Of a stretch of 64,000 nt of DNA, positions 1-11,039 are shown piece by piece (positions within the stretch are counted from its first letter, which is position 1; each line of letters begins with the position of its first letter). This stretch comes from Luzula sylvatica. Taxonomy: Eukaryota > Streptophyta > Magnoliopsida > Poales > Juncaceae. A program made the translations under genes and the position numbers. The stretch is taken from positions 10,270,655 through 10,334,654 of the forward strand of contig OX326961.1 in assembly GCA_946800325.1 (NCBI GenBank), given 5' to 3'. The notes under the pieces are model-generated. The model worked only from the letters and a program-made list of their open reading frames with translations, was not told the DNA's origin and searched no databases.

Positions 1-1868
1 AGCGTGCATTAATTTCATATTTTTAATAATCCCATATTAGTCACTTTACCTCATAAAAAAGTCCACAAAATAAATCTCATTTGAAAAAGCCTGAGGAGGT
101 AATTAAGTTTAAAAAGAAAAATCAAAATGTATTGGACTGGCTCATGGCTCCCATACCCAACAAAAGAATGGAACAAAAATTCTCGATTTAGTAAAATTGG
201 AAGCCTTGCATGATTACATCCCTCTCAATTAGAATAATAGATAGATATTGGTCAAGACTTCTTTATGTGGATTAGGCCACTGGATGACCTTGAGAATGCT
301 CAATTAAATCTCCCTACTACTATCGAGTCCATAAATTCTTGTCCCATTTGCAACTCTAAACTTATGAAGTAATACAAATATAATCAAGACAATGTTTGGG
401 CCATTGGCCACATCAGTATGTGAATCGCATATTTCTTGTGATAATATTGGCGGTAAAAATATGTTGGATAGAGGGGTTTCGAGTTTGTACAACTTAGTGG
501 GGAACAAAGAGCCTTTGAGTTTGTGAGGCATTCACATGAGGAGGAGGGGGAAGACGAGATCTGGTCGCCATGGCGATCTTCTTTATCATGCAACGCACAA
601 TATAGAGGCGGGGGAGAAAGGTATGGACCATAGTTGATTAGTTGTAATAATGTACAACAAAAGTAGTCACAATAATAAGATAACATATAGTCGGCATAAC
701 AATGATTAGACTTAATTATACAGTTAATAATTAATTTGGATTAATAATTTGTACTAATAGACTAGAAAATTTATTGTCATATAATATAATAATGTTTATT
801 GTCATATAAAAATAAATAATGAACATCTAATATGTTCAAATTCTTTCTTGTGTCTATTTCTAACGAAATTCCTATTTTTCGGGAGCTCCACGTCACCTGC
901 TTCCCTCTCATGGGTTTTGTTCGTTTTTCTGTGATTTTTTTCGTGTGGTTTGGTGTTGTGCTTTTCTCTGCCATCTGATATGATTTGTTATTGTTTCGTG
1001 ATGGTTTGTTTAAGGCCGTGTGATTTGGGGTCGGTTATTCTTAGCCGTTTGATTTGAAATTGATGTTGTCGGTTGGCATTGTTGTCGAATGGACTCGGTA
1101 TATGTGTTATGCAGTTCTTTCTTAACGATTCACGGGCTATCCACCACGTGGTCCGTGTCTTTTAGGTATTTTTGTGTACGTGGTTTGTGTCTTTTTATAG
1201 TGTACCGTGGACAGAGGGGTTTTATATAAGTTGTCTTTCCCTTCTCCGTCTTCTTGATTTTTCATATTTTAACTTGGCGATTATTTTGCCAGATGAATTT
1301 CTTTGTTGTTTTTCTTTAGTTCATTGTGTAACCTGATAGGCCCGTTAGTTTTCATATGTTTCTTTTTGAAGTTTTCATATGTTTCTTATATGGCAATTGG
1401 ACTCATATTGTAGTTGGTCGAGTTTGTGACAAAAAAAATATATATATGTCGTGAAAAGTGATGGGTTCAATTGATGGAAGATCACCAAACTTTATCCATT
1501 TATTCCAAATAAAAAAAAATATGTATATGATATTTTAGTACACGAGATTAGTAATATGAGATTAGAAATCGATATATTCTTTTATCAAAGAAAAGCCAAT
1601 AAAAAACTCTCGTTTATAAATAAATATGAGTTTTAGGTGTCTCCAAATTAATATAATTAGTTGCCAAGAGTATGTGCAGAATTATTTATAAGATTAGTAA
1701 AACCCTTTTATTTTTCTTCCATCTTATTAAACTATTGCAAAACAATTTGTATTCATTACAAAGCTTATAAAACAAATTGTAAAACAATTGATTATTTCAA
1801 AATCAATACTAATACTAAAAAACATAATTCTCAACAACAACAAAAAACCCAAAAAAAAAAAAAACTTT
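1..1868. other. AT-rich intergenic DNA, no gene seen
   Basis: No reading frame here has the composition or domain content of a gene. Short open frames at 304-974 are low-complexity and run on both strands. A purine-rich patch lies near 535-625. The region is best read as the 3' flank of the small minus-strand gene that ends at 1869. Confidence 0.5.
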
Positions 1869-2270
1869 CTAAAACCCCTGACAGAAACAATGCGTCAACT
1901 TCCTAGCTGTACGGGTCACTCTCCTCCGAAAACCGCGTCGTGTGTCCACCTCATGCAATATTTCGCCTAGAGTAATCTTGGCCGGTATGGAAAGGGTAGC
2001 TATCTCGGTCGAGCCCATAGATGCAGCCATGCCGGTAATGCCGGCAAGGGAGTCCTCCTCGCGCCATATCTCACCAAGAGATTTCTGGGCCGCAATAGAA
2101 AGGAGACCTGGCTCGGTCGAGACAGTGATTACGCCAGGTGAGCTCGTGGCCACAAACTCTAACGGAGATTCTTCGACGTGATCTAGGGCTCGCACAGAGT
2201 TGAGGAGGAAAACTCCTATGAGAGTCATCATCAGAAAGAGGGAGACGAGGATTAGGACGAAAGGTTCCAT
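1869..2270 (-). CDS. Small predicted membrane-anchored protein, unknown function (133 aa)
   Basis: A single open exon of 133 codons starting at the ATG at 2268-2270. I do not recognise the family. The N-terminus is strongly hydrophobic (about residues 4-25, rich in L, V, F, M) and preceded by only MEP, so it reads as a signal anchor or signal peptide. The rest holds two imperfect copies of a module of about 35 residues: LSIAAQKSLGEIWREED near residues 57-73 and LSIPAKITLGEILHEVD near 94-110. The C-terminus is basic (RRGFRRRVTRTARK) and ends in CFCQGF. The frame is clearly more GC-rich than its surroundings, which supports real coding, and a TATA-like site lies about 60 bp upstream. The opposite strand also has a shorter open frame (1942-2181), so protein-level homology is needed. 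Function unknown. Confidence 0.5.
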   Translation of the reverse strand: MEPFVLILVSLFLMMTLIGVFLLNSVRALDHVEESPLEFVATSSPGVITVSTEPGLLSIAAQKSLGEIWREEDSLAGITGMAASMGSTEIATLSIPAKITLGEILHEVDTRRGFRRRVTRTARKLTHCFCQGF

Positions 2271-2328
2271 TTTTTGATCTTTGATTCGATTGTGCGTGTT
2301 CTTTGATTGAGTACTGGTGATATTACAT

Positions 2329-2338
2329 TAATATATAT
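2329..2338 (-). promoter_or_regulatory. TATA-like box for the 1869-2270 gene
   Basis: On the minus strand this reads ATATATATTA, about 60 bp before the ATG at 2270, a normal plant TATA position allowing a short leader. In such AT-rich DNA the match could be chance. Confidence 0.35.
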
Positions 2339-2340
2339 GA

Positions 2341-3650
2341 CGAATTTGGAGATGATCAAGAGTTGATAGTCTCTAAATTTAGATTAATCAAAGATATATT
2401 CTAATTTTGAAGCGCAAATATAGAAAAAAGAAGGAACTCAAAACTTATTATAGAATAGAGAAGCTATTTTATATTTACTAATGATAGTTTGTAATCATCT
2501 AAGTAATATTATCTTCTAGAAGGTATTTATCTTCAGTTCATGATTTTCAAATAGTGTTCATATGTTATAAAATTTTGGTTATAATTAATCCGTTGTGTAC
2601 ATTTACCACAAAATTGATAGAATTTATTCAATATTTTTGATAGTTTTTTTTTAATAATATCCATTTAGACTCTCTAACCATAAATATAAATTAAACACGG
2701 AATTATTATACAGAAAGCCCCCAAACCATAATCTGAAGAATGAAAGAAGCCTCATGTAAGTCATGTTCCTAGTGAATGAGATATTTATATTTCAAGCCCT
2801 CTATTGTGTGTTGTGCCTCGTATTTAATTGCAACAGTTTTCATATAATAATAAGTAACGTATTAATTAACATAGGATGCATATTATTGCATTAATACATG
2901 AAATCTAAAATATTTAATGAAGTACAAAAAAGTGAGTTTTTAATTATTAAGTATGTTTTGAATATTACATTTTTCATGATGATCAAGAAATATTAAGCTC
3001 GTCATAGTTTTTTTTACACATTTTAAACGATATGTATATTCAACATAAAATTTAATAACTTTCCACATTTCCCAGTAATAGTATTTTCTAAGTATTTTTT
3101 AATATGATATATCACTTGGTGATAATTATTCAAGTATATCATATAAAAATGAGGTATATGAGTGAGGCTCTACATAGTATATGGATCACAACATAAAAAT
3201 GAGTTAATGAGGTATATGAGTGGGACACTAAACTTGCTGTTATCAACAATAAAGAATTTACTATATGTTTTTACGGTTACAATAAGAAGTAACATTTCAA
3301 TATATATCTTAATATATTTAACATAGACACTTACAATATTAAGATAATACATATGTTGTGAATAAATGATCCAAATCATTGATATCTTAAATAAATATAT
3401 TTTATTCTTATTATATACATTTCAATGTATAGGTTGTCAAAAGTTGAATACATATTATATTATACTTATGTATAAATCAAACAAAATTACTGTTACTGTA
3501 TGCAGCCACGTCATCCATGCCTTCTCAGCCGTCCGATCAAGCAGTAAAATTTGATTTTTCATCCTGATCGTTCGTTTCTAATGAGCTCGGCGTTTGTAGA
3601 CCAAAGCTATTTTCCTATACGTTCCATGATGGACCAAGTCTATGTTCATA
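2341..3650. other. AT-rich intergenic DNA
   Basis: No gene supported. Frames of 60-70 codons at 3170-3554 are very AT-rich and lack recognisable domains. From about 3480 the base composition rises and becomes leader-like (see the next entry). Confidence 0.5.
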
Positions 3651-3659
3651 CACCTGTAT

Positions 3660-4040
3660 AAATTTCTTCGCTCTTTCTCTCTCCCCATTTTTTTCCGCTC
3701 GACCCAATCTCGCGACCGCCACACAGAAGGCGATTTCTAGGGTTTCGTCGGTTTCGCTCTTTCTCAGCCGGTTTCGCAATTTCTCTCTCCCCATGGCGAC
3801 ACCTCGCAGGACACAATCTTCAGTCTCCTTTGCACGACCTATACGAACGATGGAGGTGTAGTTTCGAAACCTTGCCTCGAAGAGAGAATCTGGGTGTTGA
3901 AGGTATCGTGATTTTTCCTAAATTGGTCGATTTTTTTGCTGAGTCAGTGTTGTGTGGGACGATTTTGGGTATTTTGCAACTTATGATTATTTCAATTAGG
4001 GCTTTTAGCTCCTGATTTTTTCTGACATTGAATTTGTGTT
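3660..4040 (+). other. Leader/first-exon-like sequence, probably a captured gene 5' part
   Basis: A pyrimidine-rich stretch (CTCTTTCTCTCTCC) leads into an ATG at 3793 in a CCATGG context. That frame stops after 22 codons (3793-3861). A plausible splice donor (GAAG|GTATCG) lies at about 3901, followed by T-rich intron-like sequence. This is the architecture of a plant 5' UTR plus first exon and intron, but no protein family is recognisable and the downstream exons are decayed repeats. It resembles gene starts picked up by Helitrons or Pack-MULEs. Confidence 0.35.
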
Positions 4041-4044
4041 TCAT

Positions 4045-4470
4045 GGATTGTAGAATTCAGTGGGAAAACTTGCTTGCAAGGTGTTTCATCGAACAGTTCT
4101 CTTGACTGATTACACATTTGGATGGGGAAGCTTGCTTACAAGGTGTTCGACGAAATGTTATTCTTCCAATTACGTCAAATTTTGATAATCATAAGCTCCT
4201 GAATTTTGCTCGGATCGAATTCCTCTTTTATTGATTGTAGAATCGATTGGCTAAACTTGCTTGCAAGGTGTTGATCTGATCCTTCTCTTGACAGATACAT
4301 TCCAATGGAGAAAATTCCTTGCTTGCAAGGTCTTTTGATGAAATACTCCTCTAATTGTGTAAGTTTTTGATAATACTCCACTCAATTAGTATTTTTTGTT
4401 TTTGATTTGTCTTTCATTCGTTACAGGTTCGAATTGGGAAAGCTGCTTGCAAGGTATTCGATGAAATGTT
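4045..4470 (+). repeat. Tandem exon/intron-like units with a TGCTTGCAAGGT core
   Basis: The core CTTGCTTGCAAGGTGTT recurs near 4070, 4132, 4257, 4320 and 4443, at spacings alternating near 62 and 125 bp, so the basic period is about 187 bp. Several copies are preceded by intron-acceptor-like sequence (TTGATTGTAG, CGTTACAG), and CAAG|GT looks like a donor, so a short exon/intron unit seems to have been duplicated. In one frame two copies read K-L-A-Y-K-V-F-D-E-M and similar, the helix pattern of PPR proteins, but no long PPR frame survives. Confidence 0.55.
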
Positions 4471-4659
4471 GCTCCTCCAATTCTGAGTTATCGTAGCTCA
4501 TTGTGTATACGAATTTAGGTTCCACTATAGTTCGTGGAATTTGTTTGTTCCTCTCTGGTTTGTCCTGTCGCATGTCAAGTACGCAAGATTTTTCTGGCTC
4601 TCTCTGGTTTGTCGTGACGTGTATCGAGTATGCGGGATTTTGTTGGCTCTCTCTGGGCT

Positions 4660-6236
4660 TGATTGTCCCGTTTCTGATTTCGAGTAGGCGGTGTCGTGCC
4701 TCTTTGGTCCCGTTTCGGATTTCGAGTAGGCGGTGTCGTGCTTCTCTTTGGTCCCGTATCTGATTTCGAGTAGGCGGTGTCGTGTCTCTCTTTGGTCCCG
4801 TTTCTAAATTTTAGTAGGCGGTGTCGTGCCTCTCTTTGATCCCGTTTCTGATTTCGAGTATGCAGGTTCGTGTCTCTCTTTGGTCCCGTTTCTGAATTTG
4901 AGTAGGCGGTGTCGTGCCACTCTTTGGGCCCGTTTCTGAAATTGAGTAAGCAGTGTTGTTTCGAGTAAGCGGTGTCGTGCCTCTCTTTGGTCCCGTTTCT
5001 GAATTTGAGTAGGCAGTGTCGTGCCTCTCTTTGGGCCCGTTTCTGAAATTGAGTAAGCAGTGTCGTTTCGAGTAGGCGGTGTCGTGCCTCTCTTTAGGCC
5101 CGTTTCTGATTTCGAGTAGGCAGGTTCGTGTCTCTCTTTGGTCCCGTTTCTGAATTTGAGTAGGCGGTGTCGTGCCTCTCTTTGGGCCCGTTTCTGAAAT
5201 TGAGTAAGCAGTGTCGTTTCGAGTAGGCGGTGTCGTGCCTCTCTTTGGTCCCGTTTCTGAATTTGAGTAGGCAGTGTCGTGCCTCTCTTTGGGCCCGTTT
5301 CTGAAATTGAGTAAGTAGTGTCGTTTTGAGTAGGCGGTGTCGTGCCTCTCTTTGGTCCCGTTTCTGAATTTGAGTAGGCGGTGTCGTGCCTCTCTTTGGG
5401 CCCGTTTCTGAAATTGAGTAAGCAGTGTCGTTTCGAGTAGGCGGTGTCGTGCCTCTCTTTGGTCCCGTTTCTGAATTTGAGTAGGCGGTGTCGTGCCTCT
5501 CTTTGGTCCCGTTTCTGAAATTAAGCAGTGTCGTTTCGAGTAGGCGGTGTCGTGCCTCTCTTTGGTCCCGTTTCTGAATTTGAGTAGGCGGTGTCGTGCC
5601 TCTATTTGGTCCCGTTTCTGAAATTAAGCAGTGTCGTTTCAAGTAGGCGGTGTCGTGCCTCTCTTTGGTCCCATTTCTGAATTTGAGTAGGCGGTGTCGT
5701 GCCTCTCTTTGGTCCCGTTTCTGAAATTAAGCAGTGTCGTTTCGAGTAGGCGGTGCCGTGCCTCTCTTTGGTCCCGTTTCTGAATTTGAGTAGGCGGTGT
5801 CGTGCCTCTCTTTGGGCCCGTTTCTGATTTCGAGTAGGCGGTGTCGTGCCTCTCTTTGGTCCCGTTTCTGAATTTGAGTAGGCGGTGTCGTGCCTCTCTT
5901 TGGGCCCGTTTCTGATTTCGAGTAGACGGTGTCGTGCCTCTCTTTGGTCCCGTTTCTGAATTTGAGTAGGCGGTGTCGTGCCTCTCTTTGGGCCCGTTTC
6001 TGATTTCGAGTAGGCGGTGTCGTGCCTCTCTTTGGTCCCGTTTCTGAATTTGAGTAGGCGGTGTCGTGCCTCTCTTTGGGCCCGTTTCTGATTTCGAGTA
6101 GGCGGTGTCGTGCCTCTCTTTGGTCCCGTTTCTGAATTCGAGTAGGCGGTGTCGTGCCTCTCTTTGGGCCCGTTTCTGATTTCGAGTAGGCGGTGTCGTG
6201 CCTCTCTTTGGTCCCATTTCTGAATTCGGGTAAGGC
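4660..6236. repeat. 44-bp minisatellite, about 36 copies with higher-order structure
   Basis: A 44-bp unit (GTAGGCGGTGTCGTGCCTCT plus TTTGGTCCCGTTTCTGA) is repeated throughout. In the right half, two subtypes alternate strictly (GGTCCC with GAATTTGAG, then GGGCCC with GATTTCGAG), so the higher-order unit is 88 bp. In the left half, extra 19-bp inserts (GTAAGCAGTGTCGTTTCGA) interrupt the pattern. Because 44 is not a multiple of 3 and the unit has no minus-strand stop, overlapping minus frames of 182-272 codons stay open; these are repeat artefacts. The GC content is far above that of the flanks. Confidence 0.9.
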
Positions 6237-7200
6237 GACGGGTTGGGCCCTCTCTGCTCTCGCCGGGTCGCGGTAAAGCCACCGACAAGGGAGACAATCT
6301 CTCGACAACGCCAAAAAATAGAAAGATTCCGAGCGAGAGAGAGACAGATCCGGAGAACAGAAAAGATGAAGACGGAAAGATCAACAATGGTGCTGATGGA
6401 GAAAAACGACGATTCAGCACGCATGAAGAGCCAAAGAAATCAGTGTAACCCTAATTTGGCGTAACCCTAATTCAGTTTGGCGGTTTGATCTTGGTTCTCA
6501 ATATTTTTTTCGATATGTTTCTCCATGTTGGTTTTAATTTTCCTTCTATATGCAGGTGTCGGCTGTGCGATTCGACGTCCACCATCCCTTCAACAAACAA
6601 GACGTCTGCAGGACATAGAGAGAGGCGAGTGGAGAAGGCTGACGACTACATGTCCATTTTGGCGATTTTCTCCTGATTTCGACTCGGTTGCAGCAGGTAT
6701 TTCCTGTTTTCTTCCAATTAGGGTTTCAATTGTGACACAATGTCGAGTTAGGGCTCTGATTTCGAGATTATTGCTGATTTCGACATGTTTTTCAGATTAT
6801 TGCTGATTATAACATGTTTTCTGCTCATAACAGATTATTTATGATTATTGCTGACACAATGTCGAGGCAATGTCCAGCTTCACTCTCCGGGTGCCGGAAA
6901 TGAAAAGCTCAACCGCGTGACGCAAAAATCCTAACCCTAACCTTACCTGACAGTGGCGACGAAAGAGGTGATTTTTTCCTCAAATTTAGTTTTCAAGTTG
7001 TTATTCTTGATGTAATGTCTATGTTTGCAGTTTGGTTATCTTTTATTTTTATGAAATTTAGGACTCAGGATTTGATGCGTATTTATCGCCTGACAATTAT
7101 GCCTCGCAAAATATGCTGGTTGAAAATGATAATGAAGGGGTTCGTGCACTTTAAAGAAGTGTGTTTGCACTACGGGTAACAAACAATTAGAGTTTTGTGG
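6237..7200 (+). other. Exon-like fragments without a recognisable product
   Basis: Around 6240-6460 and 6555-6700 the sequence is gene-like in composition and is bordered by splice-like sites (an acceptor ending ATATGCAG near 6556 and a donor CAGCAG|GTATTT near 6697). No frame is long or matches a family I know. Together with the flanking minisatellite and the Helitron end at 8730, it is best read as captured gene pieces. Confidence 0.35.
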
Positions 7201-7299
7201 CTTGATTCAAACTCTAAACTCTAAATTTTGAACTCAATTGAATTGCACAGGCACACGAGAGGGTCCAAATGAGGGCAAACATGCTTGAAATAATTATTT

Positions 7300-8108
7300 T
7301 GTTGATAGTTTCTGAATGAACACGAGAAACAACAAACAAAATTATTACGACATAAATTGCAAATATGAAATACAAATTACCAAAATCGAAACACAAAATG
7401 CGAATATAAAAACAAAAAACAAATAGCAATGCGAGCCAATAGGACCCAACAAAAGAAGAATATGAATACAAAAAGAGGGTAAGAATAAACACTAATACAA
7501 GATTCAATTACGAATACGCATAATAATAATTCGCAGATCAAGTAAAAATAAGTCGTCGTGTAATACACATACGACCAAGCAAAACATGAATACAAATATA
7601 GCAAACTTTGTAGAATAAAAAACTTATACAGTATAGTGCATGACCTTTTGGTTATGACTGAAAACTATCGAATCATTCGTTGTTCATGAAAATTAAAATG
7701 CATACAAATTTACTCTTGATTCATATTATTTATTTAGATATTTGGTCGCAAAATAACCATACGAATTTAGCAACTCCGAGTTTAATCATGTACATATAAT
7801 TCATCAAGAATAACCATACATTATGGCTAATTCCATCATGTATCGAGCAAATTAAGAAAATAAAACAATTCACACAATAGCAGGAATAATAAGAATTGTT
7901 GAATACGAAATACCAAGCACGAATACATCTACAATTGTCAAATACCAAGATGAATTTGAAATACAAATACAATATACAAATATGATACAAATTTGAACAA
8001 GAATATGTTTACGAATTACGACTCATGAATACAATACAAACAAATACGAAATGCAAAATAGAATCAAAAGCACAAATACCAATACGAAGTAATTACGAAT
8101 ACGAAAAC
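7300..8108. repeat. Low-complexity tract of degenerate TACGAATACAAA-type motifs
   Basis: Many imperfect AATACAAATACGAA-like words make the minus strand appear open (frames rich in F, Y, V, C). The motif spacing is irregular. No gene is supported. Confidence 0.5.
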
Positions 8109-8109
8109 G

Positions 8110-8146
<37 letters not shown>

Positions 8147-8172
8147 ACATCATCAACATCATCATCATCATT
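8109..8172 (+). repeat. (ATC)n microsatellite
   Basis: About 21 trinucleotide units of ATC with a few AAC interruptions. It explains the poly-methionine run in the overlapping minus-strand frame. Confidence 0.95.
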
Positions 8173-8700
8173 GTTCTCTGAATTTTGCCGATGATGTGTA
8201 AAAAATAGATAAATTTTACAACAAGAATTGTTTGAATTGTTCGAGAAAGCCGGCTCTTGAACAATTCAAACAGTAATTGCTGTAAAACTTATAAATATCA
8301 TGATTTACTGAGGCAAACATACAATACTTACATATTCTATTCTTAAATGAAAATGTTTGTTTGTTCTGATTTATTTAATAGTGTAACCTTTTAATAACGC
8401 AATTAATTAAAAATTTGTATTATTGTAATTCTTTTGTTTTTTTTTTTATTATTAGAAAGTTATTTAATATTATTCGTTTCTTTAGTTATGAAATATTTAT
8501 GTTACGTACGATGTATTCATGATTTGCTGATATCATTCACGCAATCGACGTATATGATATATATGTATTTGAATTCAAGAAATTATACTAAATTACAACA
8601 TTAAATAAAAAAAATACGACAAAAAGACTAAAGGATAAAACAAAATAAAAATTAATATATGTAAAAAAATAACTACAAATTCGAGAACACCCGTGCGACT

Positions 8701-8730
8701 CCCGCGCAATTGCGCGGGGGACGAAGCTAG
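8701..8730 (+). mobile_element. Helitron 3' terminus
   Basis: A perfect 18-bp palindrome (CCCGCGCAATTGCGCGGG) is followed 8 bases later by CTAG and then a T, which is the plant Helitron 3' signature (hairpin, CTRR, insertion before T). Nearly the same end occurs at 37008-37037 and 58130-58158. The 5' TC end was not found. The element may reach back through the low-complexity and minisatellite sequence, possibly to about 3.6 kb. Confidence 0.85.
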
Positions 8731-8798
8731 TCTCACTTAAGACTAAGAGAATAACTGGTCTTCTTGATTTAAGAGTTCATTTTGTACATTAAAAAAAG

Positions 8799-9808
8799 GA
8801 AAATTTTCAAATAACCCCCCTATTTTTTTTTTGAATTTCTGAAAAAACCCTAACTTTATAGAAACTCTAAAAAACTCTTTACGAATAAGGTTTCATTTTT
8901 AATTACCCCCTATAGTGGTATTTTATGGTGTTACAATTTTTTATGACCAAAATACCCCTCTATTTCCCATATCTAGATTTATATACATTTTTTTGTATTA
9001 TTTTATTAATTTAAAATTATCATAATATACAGTAATTTCAAAAAACTATATGTCATATACATAATTTCATAATTTTATTTATTATATATTTTGTCATACA
9101 AAACTAGAATTAAATAAAAAAAAATATAATTTTTGTTATGAAAATATCTTTACAAATTAATATTATTCTTGCATTTAGATTTAATTCTCAAAAGTTATTA
9201 ATAAATTTAGTTACTAAAAATTATTTATTGACAAAATAAAAATGAATAAAGGAACATTAAAATTAGCATTAAAATAATATTGTCCCTTGTTTTAATTTGG
9301 ACCGCTAATTTAATTTCAGCAACTATTTTTTGAGGAACTATCTTTTGTTAACAACTCTTGAGAATTAAAATTAAATGTTAAAATATTATTATTTCGTCAA
9401 GATATTTTCAGGAATACTTATTTTATCGTTTATTTTTTATTTAATTTTTTGTATGACAAAATATACAATAAAATAAATATTAAAACTATGTATATGATAT
9501 ATAGTGTTTTAAAATTAGTACATGTTAAAAAAATATTTATGAAATTTTTTAAATTAATAAAATAATGCAAAAAGGATTTAATATATTTAAATATGGAAAA
9601 TAACGGGATATTTTGGTCTTAGAAAATTATAACATCATGAAATACTCCTATAGGGATATTTTGGTCTTAGAAAATTATAACATTATGAAATATTCCTATA
9701 GGGAGGTAATTGAAAATGAAATCTTGTTAGTAGGGAGATTTTTGGAGTTTCCGAAAAATTAGATTTTTTTCACAAATTGAAGAAAAAATTGTTATTTGTA
9801 AATTTCCC
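8799..9808. mobile_element. Palindromic Mutator-like MITE (about 1.0 kb)
   Basis: The left end GAAAATTTTCAAATAAC pairs with the right end GTTATTTGTAAATTTCCC, and the complementarity continues inward (for example the ACCAAAATACCCCT and GGATATTTTGGTCT blocks), so most of the element folds back. Direct repeats TAAAAAAAG(G) at 8790-8799 and 9809-9818 give a 9-10 bp target duplication, the size made by Mutator-type elements. The right arm holds a local tandem duplication of about 50 bp (near 9607-9705). No transposase. Confidence 0.7.
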
Positions 9809-9829
9809 TAAAAAAAGGTTATGGTCTCT

Positions 9830-10360
9830 CATCTCTTCGTTTCGTGAGCTCTCTCATCTCTCATTTCTCGCCACTCTCTTCTCGCTCTGCCGAAACAAGT
9901 GAAATGTTTCTCTCTCGCTAAAATATCAAATTTGAACATTTGACGCTCTCTCATCACAGCGAGAAAGCGCATCTCTACTCATCTCGCCACAGCCATTGTA
10001 GCCAGATCTGAAGAAGGTAATTTCGCAATTTCTTGAACGCCTCATTTGAATCTCCATAATTCTTGTATCGAAAGAACTCTCTTGAAGTTTATAGTCCTAA
10101 TTATGGTTATCAATTAAGGTTAAATAACTTCCTTGATGGTGTGGAGAAAGGGGTTATGTAGATTCTACTTGTAGCTAAGGTGTTCGAGAAAATGGCACAA
10201 TGACATTCTATTGACAATCTTTGATCCGTCTGCCTCAGTGTGCAATTCAGAGAAGCGAAATGTACTCCTAAAGACAATTCTAAGGTACCGATTTCACTTT
10301 TATTCTAATTTGTTTGGTTAATTTTGTAACTGCATTTGATCAAGTTTTCAAATTGATAGG
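9830..10360 (+). other. Leader/intron-like sequence, no product recognised
   Basis: A CT-rich leader (CTCTCATCTCTCATTTCTCG) runs to a donor-like GAAG|GTAATTTC near 10017. Further on, GCTAAGGTGTTCGAGAAAATG (10173-10193) matches the PPR-like word seen elsewhere in the window. No open frame of note. Probably part of a captured-gene mosaic. Confidence 0.3.
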
Positions 10361-10364
10361 AAGG

Positions 10365-10400
10365 AGAAGAAGAAGAAGAAGAAGAAGAAGAAGAAGAAGA
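10365..10400 (+). repeat. (GAA)n microsatellite
   Basis: About 12 GAA/GAAG units. It produces the poly-Arg and poly-Ser runs in overlapping frames. Confidence 0.9.
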
Positions 10401-10453
10401 CATAGTGACATGATATACCATTATCACAATTTTGATCGCAATAAGGCTCGTCA

Positions 10454-10871
10454 TTATTGGCCCGATCCCCTCCAGACCCCCTCTCCATTGCTTGGTCTCC
10501 TCGTGACCTCTAAGGGACTTATGGACATTGTTCGACGACAAAGAGGACACGGATTCCGATGTGAGATCCAAGGCATGATACAATCATGATGGTATATATA
10601 CTGACATGGCATCTGACGAGCTTCGCATCGAAGCTCAGAGAGGTCTGTGCAAACTGCACAATGAGATTTCGACCTGATTTGGCCGGAGGAGATGGTTATT
10701 GTCGGCATTGATTTAATTGCCGGTTTCGAAGGAGGGAGGTTTCGAAACCCCTGAGCCTCCATAATTCTTTCAAGGAACCCGGTATTCAGAAAGAAATCCG
10801 AAATACTATCTGGTAACGGTTTCGGACCCGTTCCGTCTTCGCCATGGTAGAAGAAGTCAAAGTTTCTTCCG
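10454..10871 (-). pseudogene. RING-H2 E3 ubiquitin ligase gene fragment
   Basis: The minus-strand frame carries a recognisable RING-H2 finger: CAVC, an EARQMPC stretch, HHDC and CPLC, with the tail PWISHRNPCPLCRR. It is preceded by PPSKPAIKSMPTI and by FDFFYHGEDGTG...ISDFFLNTGF, the conserved lead-in of plant RING1-like ligases of this class. These bind an E2 and transfer ubiquitin to substrates. The open frame extends upstream of the first ATG (10762) to about 10871, then stops; the N-terminal zinc ribbon and the rest of the N-terminus of that class are missing. The ACCxxC spacing between the second and third ligands looks altered (LRCEARQMPC). It lies head to head with a fragment of an unrelated gene (11040-11830), so I read it as an internal piece copied by a transposon rather than a working gene. 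Identity of the fold is fairly sure; the exact orthologue is not. Confidence 0.7.
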
Positions 10872-11039
10872 GGTCCGTCTTAAAAAATTAAGATTCAGCT
10901 CGATAAGAAAAACACAAAAGCAGTAACATTCAAATAAGCTTCATACCCAACAAAATTATTCTATATTTAGATAATTTTTCACACCCAACTATTCACACTT
11001 AACTAACAACAATATATACCTATATTCGGAAAAATCAGT

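Noticed and set aside
5094..6424. Long minus-strand ORFs of 182-272 codons rich in KRDQREARHRLL-type repeats
   Set aside because: They are three frames of the 44-bp minisatellite, whose unit simply lacks minus-strand stops; no start, promoter or domain.
6440..6475. Interstitial telomere repeat (TAACCCTAA words)
   Set aside because: Only two isolated CCCTAA words with unrelated spacing; CCCTAA is common in plant leaders.
7214..7990. Hydrophobic minus-strand ORFs resembling membrane proteins
   Set aside because: They come from degenerate AATACAAATACGAA repeats; the F/Y/V-rich composition is forced by the repeat.
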